Shown here: positions 58,968-64,000 of the stretch, piece after piece
Layout of the letters: every line of letters starts with the position of its first letter
How positions within the stretch are numbered: position 1 is the first letter of the stretch
Assembly (NCBI GenBank): GCA_964566425.1
Contig: CAZMIL010000001.1
Span: 28,928-92,927 of the forward strand
Origin: CAZMIL01 sp964566425
GTDB lineage: Bacteria; Patescibacteriota; Microgenomatia; UBA1406; GWC2-37-13
Length of the DNA stretch: 64,000 nt
Reading direction: 5' to 3'
Program-made: the position numbers and the translations under genes
The notes under the pieces: generated by a model
Databases searched by the model: none
What the model was told of the DNA's origin: nothing
The model's input: the letters and a program-made list of their open reading frames with translations, nothing else

Positions 58968-60067
58968 TTTTCGGCCTCCAGTAAAGGAGTCTGATTCGCA
59001 GATTCTTCCAAACGAATTTTATCGATTGAACGTGAAAGTTGATTGCGGCGAGTCGTGTTTACTTTATCATATTGTTGATTTAGAGAAGAAATCCTATCCC
59101 CTATTTTTTCGAACTCCTCATTGTATTTTTTGAACTCGACCTCAAAATTTTTAATCGAAGCGATAATTTTCTGAACATTATGTTGATATTTGAAATTATC
59201 ATAAGACTGTCGGACTAAACGCAAAATTGCCGTGAACGAGAAAGGTCCGGCAAAAACCACTTTTTGTTTCATTGCGTCACGCCAGACATCATTCATCTTG
59301 TCGTAAATATAAGAGAAGATCATCTCGTTGGGAATAAACAGAATGACAAAATCAACGGTGTTATCTTCTGGGTTAATATAATCGCGGGTGGCGACTTGTT
59401 TTATTTTTTCTCTCACATCGCGCTCAAAAGCTTTCATATACTCTTTTTTCTCAGCACTTTTTTCGGTTTCGATTGAACGGACCAAATTGTTGAAAGGAAA
59501 TTTAACGTCGATATTGATTCTGACTTTGTCGGGAAGAAAAATTGTGAAATCTGGCCGCGTCTCGGAATCTTTTTGTTTTTTGTTTACTTCATAATCCACC
59601 CCTTTAACGAAACCGGACATTTTTAATAAATCTTCAGCCACTTCTTCGCCGAACTGGCCGCGCAACTGATTATTGGAAAGAACGCGTTTTAGACCCTCTG
59701 CCGTAACCGAAAGCTGCTCGGTAATTTTGCCTTGATTTTCCATAACGTTCCTTAATTCTTTAAAAGAACCTATTCTTTCTCTCTCAGCTTCTTCAACTTT
59801 CTTGCCGGTTGTCTTGAGTTCATCCAAAACACGTTTTACTGCTTCATCAATCGCGCTTTTCTTATTGCTCAAGTCCGAACGGATTTCTTTTTTTTCGGCC
59901 TCGACTAATTGCACTAGGTGCTCGCCGGCCGACTTTATTGCCTCGGGAAGTTTTTTATCCAAAAGGGCTGAGAAATCATCACTGTTATTTTTTTTATAGA
60001 GAAAGCGAAACAAAACATAGGCTAAAAGTAGACCGATAATCACTCCAATTAGGATATTTATTTCCAT
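58964..60067 (-). CDS. rmuC: DNA recombination protein RmuC homologue
   Basis: 367 aa. N-terminal membrane anchor (INILIGVIIGLLLAYVLFRF), a long coiled coil (about residues 35-125), then the nuclease-like RmuC domain with QLRGQFGEEVAEDLLKMSGF, RPDFTIFLPDKVRINIDVKF and VDFVILFIPNEMIFSYIYDK. In E. coli it limits inversions at short repeats; its nuclease fold is of the PD-(D/E)XK class. A strong leaderless-type promoter precedes it. Confidence 0.95.
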   Translation of the reverse strand: MEINILIGVIIGLLLAYVLFRFLYKKNNSDDFSALLDKKLPEAIKSAGEHLVQLVEAEKKEIRSDLSNKKSAIDEAVKRVLDELKTTGKKVEEAERERIGSFKELRNVMENQGKITEQLSVTAEGLKRVLSNNQLRGQFGEEVAEDLLKMSGFVKGVDYEVNKKQKDSETRPDFTIFLPDKVRINIDVKFPFNNLVRSIETEKSAEKKEYMKAFERDVREKIKQVATRDYINPEDNTVDFVILFIPNEMIFSYIYDKMNDVWRDAMKQKVVFAGPFSFTAILRLVRQSYDNFKYQHNVQKIIASIKNFEVEFKKYNEEFEKIGDRISSLNQQYDKVNTTRRNQLSRSIDKIRLEESANQTPLLEAEN

Positions 60068-60076
60068 CGCCCAACC

Positions 60077-60105
60077 ATTTTACACCCAGCAAACGTTCTT
60101 CTCAA
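60077..60105 (-). promoter_or_regulatory. Promoter of rmuC
   Basis: Minus strand: -35 TTGAGA (60100-60105), 17-bp spacer, -10 TAAAAT (60077-60082), ending 9 nt before the ATG at 60067. Confidence 0.6.
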
Positions 60106-60134
60106 GGTGCTAAAGTTGTAGTATCATATAGGAG

Positions 60135-61469
60135 ATGAAAAAGCTGTTTGTTAAAGAAGTAGTCGATAAAATCGGCAAAGAAGTCGAACTCTATGGTTGG
60201 GTCCACAACAAACGCGATCATAAACAAATCGTCTTCCTTGATTTGCGTGATCGCTCGGGAATTGTCCAAATAATCGGCGATGTCAAACTGAAAGATTTTA
60301 TGCCCGAGGATGTAGTATATATAAAAGGTATCGTCAAGGAACGTCCCAAAAATCTAATCAATCCCAAGCTCAAAACAGGAACTGTTGAGATCGAGGCAAA
60401 AGAAGTCAAGGTAATCGCCAAAGCCGCTAATCCCCCTATTGATATGACTAAAGAAGATTTAAACGTTAATCTCCCGACTTTGCTAGATTATCGGGTGCTG
60501 ACTCTACGCCATCCTAAAATCAGCGCCATTTTTAAAATCCAGGAAAAGGTTGTTGACGGCTTTCGTAAAATAGCGGAAGAGTTGGGATGCGTCGAAGTTT
60601 TTGTCCCGCAGATTGCAGCCAACGCTACCGAAGGCGGGGCCGAAGTATTCAAAGTAAATTATTACGATCACCAAGTTTCACTCACCCAAAGTCCGCAGCT
60701 TTACAAACAGATGATGGTCCCGATTTTTGAACGTGTCTATACGATAGCTCATGCTTACAGGGCCGAGCCGTCGGTCACAACCAGACATCTTTCGGAAACT
60801 ATTCAACTCGATTGTGAATTCGGCTTTGTAGATTTTAATGACCTGCTCGATTTACTGGAAAAAGTTGGGACGACAATGGTTAAACACGTCGAAGCGAAAT
60901 CGGCCGATGAGCTCAAACAGTTGGGGACTGAAAAAATTACTTATGGTAAAATCCCGCGTTTAACTCTTAAACAAGCGCAAGAGATTATTCAGCAAGAAAC
61001 CGGCCGCAGGGTTGTTGGCGAAGACGACCTTGCTCCTGAAGACGAAATCGATATCTGTAAGTGGGCGCTTAAAAAACACCAAAGCGATTTTGTCACTATT
61101 ACTCATTTCCCAACCCAAAAAAGAGCCTTCTATAGTCTCCCCGACCCGCAAAATCCCGAGATTAGCCTGAGTTACGATTTGCTCTTTAAAGGTTTGGAGG
61201 TTGCCAGCGGCAGTCAGAGAATCAATAATTATAAGCAATTAATTGAGACGCTTAAACAACGCGGACTGAAAGCTAAAGAATTTGAGATGTATCTGATGGC
61301 TTTCCGTTTTGGTATGCCGGAAGAAGGCGGTTTTTCTTTTGGCTTGGAAAGAATGACCAAGGCAATTATTGGATTGGCTAATATTCGCGAAGCTTCTCTT
61401 TTTCCCCGTGACATGCAGCGCGTAGATATAAGACTATCGAGTTTTATTGCCAAAAAATCCAAAAAATGA
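60135..61469 (+). CDS. aspS: Aspartyl-tRNA synthetase, archaeal-type (probably non-discriminating)
   Basis: 444 aa. The N-terminal OB fold (VELYGWVHNKRDHKQIVFLD) is followed by a class II catalytic core with SLTQSPQLYKQMMV, AYRAEPSVTTRHLSE and the motif 3 region GGFSFGLERMTKAIIGLANI. It lacks the bacterial GAD insertion (bacterial AspRS is about 590 aa), so it is of the archaeal/eukaryotic type. Such enzymes often also charge tRNA-Asn, which would need GatCAB. AsnRS is less likely because of the SPQLYKQ motif. The dacA start overlaps its end by 4 bp. Confidence 0.92.
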   Translation: MKKLFVKEVVDKIGKEVELYGWVHNKRDHKQIVFLDLRDRSGIVQIIGDVKLKDFMPEDVVYIKGIVKERPKNLINPKLKTGTVEIEAKEVKVIAKAANPPIDMTKEDLNVNLPTLLDYRVLTLRHPKISAIFKIQEKVVDGFRKIAEELGCVEVFVPQIAANATEGGAEVFKVNYYDHQVSLTQSPQLYKQMMVPIFERVYTIAHAYRAEPSVTTRHLSETIQLDCEFGFVDFNDLLDLLEKVGTTMVKHVEAKSADELKQLGTEKITYGKIPRLTLKQAQEIIQQETGRRVVGEDDLAPEDEIDICKWALKKHQSDFVTITHFPTQKRAFYSLPDPQNPEISLSYDLLFKGLEVASGSQRINNYKQLIETLKQRGLKAKEFEMYLMAFRFGMPEEGGFSFGLERMTKAIIGLANIREASLFPRDMQRVDIRLSSFIAKKSKK

Positions 61470-62371
61470 GAGTCCGCTTTTATTTGCTGTTCCTTTTCTA
61501 TTCCTTACTTTTTTTATTCTATCCGGGTAATTCTGATTACTTCCATCTCTTTGCCTACAATCGCCAACTTTTTAACCAACCAGCTGTTAAACAAATTGCC
61601 ACACCAAAAGCAGTTCCTTACGTTCTCTATCCCTACACTCCTTTTATAACAGCCGAGGGAGTGTATATTGTCGACGTTGACAGTTTCACGCCGGTTTTCA
61701 CCAGAAATACCAATAAACGTCTCTTCCCTGCCTCAACCACTAAGATGATCACTGCTTTAGTAGCCTACGATATTTACAAACCAGAACAAGTGCTAACAAT
61801 CAAAAATCCACTTCAAGAAGGACAAACGATGGGTTTAGTAGACGGCGAAAGAATTAGCGTTGAAAACTTGCTGTATGGGACGTTAGTTTACTCCGGCAAC
61901 GATGCCGCTTATGCTTTAGCCGATGGTTATGGCCGGCCGAAATTTGTCGAGCTAATGAATAAAAAAGCTAGAGAATTACATATGGATAATTCGCGCTTCA
62001 GTAATCCTGCGGGTTTGGACCAAGACGGGATCTATACCACGCCTTTTGATTTGGCGCTTGCGGGACGGGAACTTCTCAAAAACCCATACTTATCAAAAAT
62101 CGTCTCGACAAAAGAAATCATCGTCTCGGATGTTGATTTCAAATATTTTCACACTTTGACCAATGTTAATAAATTGCTGGGAGAGATCCAAGGCATTGGC
62201 GGCTTGAAAACCGGCTATACCGAAGAAGCCGGAGAAAACTTGGTCAGTCTTTACAAACGGCCCGACGGCCGCGAATTTATTATTGTAATTATGAAAAGTC
62301 TAGACCGTTTTCAGGATACTACCAATGCAATTAATTGGATCAACACTGATGTAGGTTATTGGAATAAGTAG
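61466..62371 (+). CDS. D-alanyl-D-alanine carboxypeptidase (penicillin-binding protein 5 type)
   Basis: 301 aa. Serine peptidase S11: Ser90-x-x-Lys93 (ASTTK), Ser143-Gly-Asn145 (YSGND) and Lys248-Thr-Gly (LKTGYT) are all present. An N-terminal hydrophobic stretch acts as signal peptide or anchor. It trims the terminal D-Ala of peptidoglycan stem peptides. The usual C-terminal membrane anchor domain is missing, so it would be held by the N-terminus. It converges with the 62356 gene (16-bp overlap). Confidence 0.94.
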   Translation: MRVRFYLLFLFYSLLFLFYPGNSDYFHLFAYNRQLFNQPAVKQIATPKAVPYVLYPYTPFITAEGVYIVDVDSFTPVFTRNTNKRLFPASTTKMITALVAYDIYKPEQVLTIKNPLQEGQTMGLVDGERISVENLLYGTLVYSGNDAAYALADGYGRPKFVELMNKKARELHMDNSRFSNPAGLDQDGIYTTPFDLALAGRELLKNPYLSKIVSTKEIIVSDVDFKYFHTLTNVNKLLGEIQGIGGLKTGYTEEAGENLVSLYKRPDGREFIIVIMKSLDRFQDTTNAINWINTDVGYWNK

Positions 62372-63408
62372 TCATTACTCACAGCCGGCACATAAGCTAC
62401 AAAATCTCCTTCGCCAATAAACATGTATACTGGTTGGAGATAGGTCTGATAAAAATCAGGGTCGAGATATCCCAATTTCATCGTTTTAATGACTATATTC
62501 TTTTTGTTTTGTGGGTTGGAAACAACGATCCCTTTTCCTTGTTTTAGTTCCTTGTAAACTTCATCGCCCGTTTTCAGTGGATAATAACCGATTTGCTCTT
62601 GTGATTTATCAAAAAATTGCACTTGCGCTTTAATAATTCTCGCGTCTCCGCTGGTGGTCAACATCATCAAAACATAATTTTGGCTGTTAAAAAAAGACGG
62701 AGAAAGCACTGGAAAACCATCGATGTCGGGGCGATAAAAATCAACCTCAACCAAATTCGCTCCATCATTTCTGGGAAGCTGCTGGAGTTCTTTGCTGGAA
62801 GGATTGTAGTTAAAAAAAACCGTATTCAAATTACCCTGCGCAAATTCATCCGGATACTTATCTATTTTTTGCAGAAAAGCCACTGCTTGATCTTGACTTT
62901 CTTTTGTAGTCGGAACAACTGCGTTGGAAAAAAAATTGGGATCATTTTCAAAACGATACTGATAATTGAAATTAAAATTTCGTATATCTACTGAAAGGTG
63001 TTGGACTGAATCGTCGAGAACAGCCGTATTCCCGTTATTAAGTTGGTACTTAGTCACGTCTGTATTAAACCCCAAAGTTTTGGCGATCAAATAAACTTGT
63101 TCCTGATAACCGAAGCGGGTGGCTGGCGGCGGCAGATAAAAAACTTTGGCTGAGTCGGTGGCGGTTACCGGCTTACCTTCAATTGTATCTAAAGTAAAAG
63201 ATAGGCCGGCACTGCTTGATGCGTTTTTAACTTTCGGCGCCTCTATTTTCCCAAAAATCGCATCGGTATAAACTGCAGGGACTCTACTTAACTCAATGAT
63301 TCTTAAAACTAGAGTCACAGAGTAGTAAAGAATAAAGACGAGTAGAATAAAAAAAATAATGTATGGCAAAGCTTTTCTAATCTCATAAGAAAGCTCCGTG
63401 AGGTTCAT
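62356..63408 (-). CDS. Hypothetical membrane-anchored surface protein (350 aa)
   Basis: One N-terminal membrane segment (YIIFFILLVFILYYSVTLVL) and an about 310-residue outside domain, no recognised family. The region has beta-rich segments such as LSVDIRNFNFNYQYRF and ARIIKAQVQFFDKSQEQIGY and ends with DFVAYVPAVSNDYLFQ. No catalytic motif is obvious. An extended -10 (TGCTACTAT) ends 7 nt before the ATG. Opposed to dacA. Confidence 0.75.
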   Translation of the reverse strand: MNLTELSYEIRKALPYIIFFILLVFILYYSVTLVLRIIELSRVPAVYTDAIFGKIEAPKVKNASSSAGLSFTLDTIEGKPVTATDSAKVFYLPPPATRFGYQEQVYLIAKTLGFNTDVTKYQLNNGNTAVLDDSVQHLSVDIRNFNFNYQYRFENDPNFFSNAVVPTTKESQDQAVAFLQKIDKYPDEFAQGNLNTVFFNYNPSSKELQQLPRNDGANLVEVDFYRPDIDGFPVLSPSFFNSQNYVLMMLTTSGDARIIKAQVQFFDKSQEQIGYYPLKTGDEVYKELKQGKGIVVSNPQNKKNIVIKTMKLGYLDPDFYQTYLQPVYMFIGEGDFVAYVPAVSNDYLFQ

Positions 63409-63433
63409 ATAAATAATAGTAGCAGATTGTTGG

Positions 63434-63439
63434 TATAAT
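63434..63439 (+). promoter_or_regulatory. -10 element of tRNA-Tyr
   Basis: TATAAT on the plus strand, ending 11 nt before the first base of the tRNA (63451). No clear -35 was found. Confidence 0.5.
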
Positions 63440-63450
63440 ATGAATCGGCA

Positions 63451-63534
63451 CCAGGGGTGCCGGAGTGGACAATCGGAGCAGACTGTAAATCTGCCGGGCT
63501 AAGCCCTGCGGGGGTTCGAATCCCTCCCCCTGGA
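63451..63534 (+). tRNA. tRNA-Tyr (anticodon GTA)
   Basis: 84 nt. The acceptor stem CCAGGGG pairs fully with CCCCTGG, with discriminator A (63534). The anticodon stem GCAGA/TCTGC encloses loop CTGTAAA with GTA at 63485-63487. The long variable arm (GGGC/GCCC) is that of bacterial type II tRNA-Tyr, and the T arm has TTCGAAT. CCA is not encoded (the next bases are CAA), so the cca enzyme must add it. Confidence 0.96.
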
Positions 63535-63615
63535 CAATTCGGAATAGACTTCTAAAACAATCCAAAAGAAGAATTCAATATCTCGACCTATAGTTGAAAT
63601 AATCGGCTCATATAA

Positions 63616-63621
63616 TATAAT
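63616..63621 (+). promoter_or_regulatory. -10 element of the 63630 ORF
   Basis: Two overlapping TATAAT hexamers (63611-63616 and 63616-63621). The second ends 8 nt before the ATG at 63630, the pattern of other leading genes here. Confidence 0.45.
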
Positions 63622-63629
63622 TTAAATTT

Positions 63630-64000
63630 ATGAGTAACCGTATAGAAGATCGAGCTCCGACGGAGTTGGGTATGACGTGGAATAATTTTTCAGAAGATGC
63701 TCAAAGAGTCTTAGGAAATATACTCGACGAAATGACTATTCCTGATTTGTACGGGGATAAACCTAACACAGCTCGACTGCTGGTTGAAAATATAAGTAAT
63801 GTTTTGGAAAAAATTAATAATTACGGTGCAAGATCAAAAAAACTTGGTGGAAGAGTTTCTCCCAATACAATTGCAACTGCGCTATTTAAAGAAGCCTATG
63901 AAGTTAAAACATTTGGTCGACAACCCGAACTAGCACATCATTTAAAATTATTAGGCGCGACAGTTAGAGGATTAGCGAAAAAACCAAGTGAGACTAAATA
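63630..64000 (+). CDS. Hypothetical protein (partial at the right edge)
   Basis: Open frame from the ATG at 63630 to the window end, 123 codons plus two bases (TA), so the next base could complete a stop or the frame could go on. The product is soluble, mostly helical (NISNVLEKINNYGARSKKLG; ELAHHLKLLGATVRGLAKKP) and not recognised. It starts MSNRIEDRAPTELGMTWNNF. The -10 just upstream supports the start. Confidence 0.65.
   Translation, partial: MSNRIEDRAPTELGMTWNNFSEDAQRVLGNILDEMTIPDLYGDKPNTARLLVENISNVLEKINNYGARSKKLGGRVSPNTIATALFKEAYEVKTFGRQPELAHHLKLLGATVRGLAKKPSETK

Noticed and set aside
63383..63565. 60-aa minus-strand ORF
   Set aside because: It is antisense to tRNA-Tyr. The peptide contains GEGFEPPQ, a well-known false protein made by translating the complement of a tRNA.

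Overview
The window looks like the chromosome of a Candidate Phyla Radiation (Patescibacteria) bacterium, most likely of the Microgenomates type. This is inferred from gene content, not from a search. The genes are densely packed and AT-leaning. TGA is used as a stop codon (for example in rplR, secF and the GlcNAc-type genes), which argues against the Gracilibacteria/SR1 code. Supporting families are a short archaeal-type AspRS, a minimal IF2 without its N-terminal domain, DUF4012, DUF4446, DUF3048, a tiny zinc-ribbon protein, LytR_C and PIG-L proteins, and a stand-alone EF-Tu domain-2 protein. The envelope genes (SecDF, DacA, RodZ-like, FemAB-like, undecaprenyl-phosphate sugar transferase) fit a monoderm-like cell with peptidoglycan and surface polysaccharide.

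Layout. 1-7780 (minus): the S10/spc ribosomal protein cluster from rplC to rpsE, with rpsS moved from its usual place (rplB-rpsS-rplV) to between rpsN and rpsH. It has its own promoter and an attenuator-like leader at 7780-7920. 7984-10463: a small accessory island (three unrecognised ORFs, an HNH nuclease and a DNA methyltransferase) that separates rplC from rpsJ-tuf (10622-12131). 12236-16026: DUF1189 membrane protein and a UvrD-type helicase fused to a RecB/Cas4-like nuclease. 16048-27271: envelope and polysaccharide genes (glycosyltransferases, WecA-like transferase, rmlB, rmlD, ugd, UDP-xylose synthase-like) with glyA among them. 27274-34366: short mixed units covering envelope, DNA repair and hypothetical proteins. 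34430-38280: a hypothetical gene, argS and radA. 38252-43420 (minus): hrcA-grpE-dnaK-dnaJ-efp-rodZ heat-shock operon, divergent from cca. 44985-50012 (minus): DUF4446-DUF3048-HTH-secD-secF-MBL hydrolase. 50068-54648: small proteins, thpR, a nucleotidyltransferase, DUF4012 and rplY. 54656-58967: HTH protein, nusA, infB and a DHH-like protein. 58964-64000: rmuC, aspS, dacA, a membrane protein, tRNA-Tyr and a partial ORF.

Two genome-wide habits stand out. First, most first genes of transcription units have a -10-like hexamer ending only about 6-14 nt before the start codon, often with a well-spaced -35, which points to leaderless or near-leaderless mRNAs. Genes inside operons more often carry Shine-Dalgarno sequences. 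Second, eight of eleven convergent gene pairs overlap tail to tail, leaving no room for ordinary terminators. No CRISPR array, insertion sequence or prophage was seen. No stretch longer than about 300 bases lacks a gene, except 7781-8184 if the small ORF at 7984 is not real; that stretch holds the two divergent promoters and the rplC leader.
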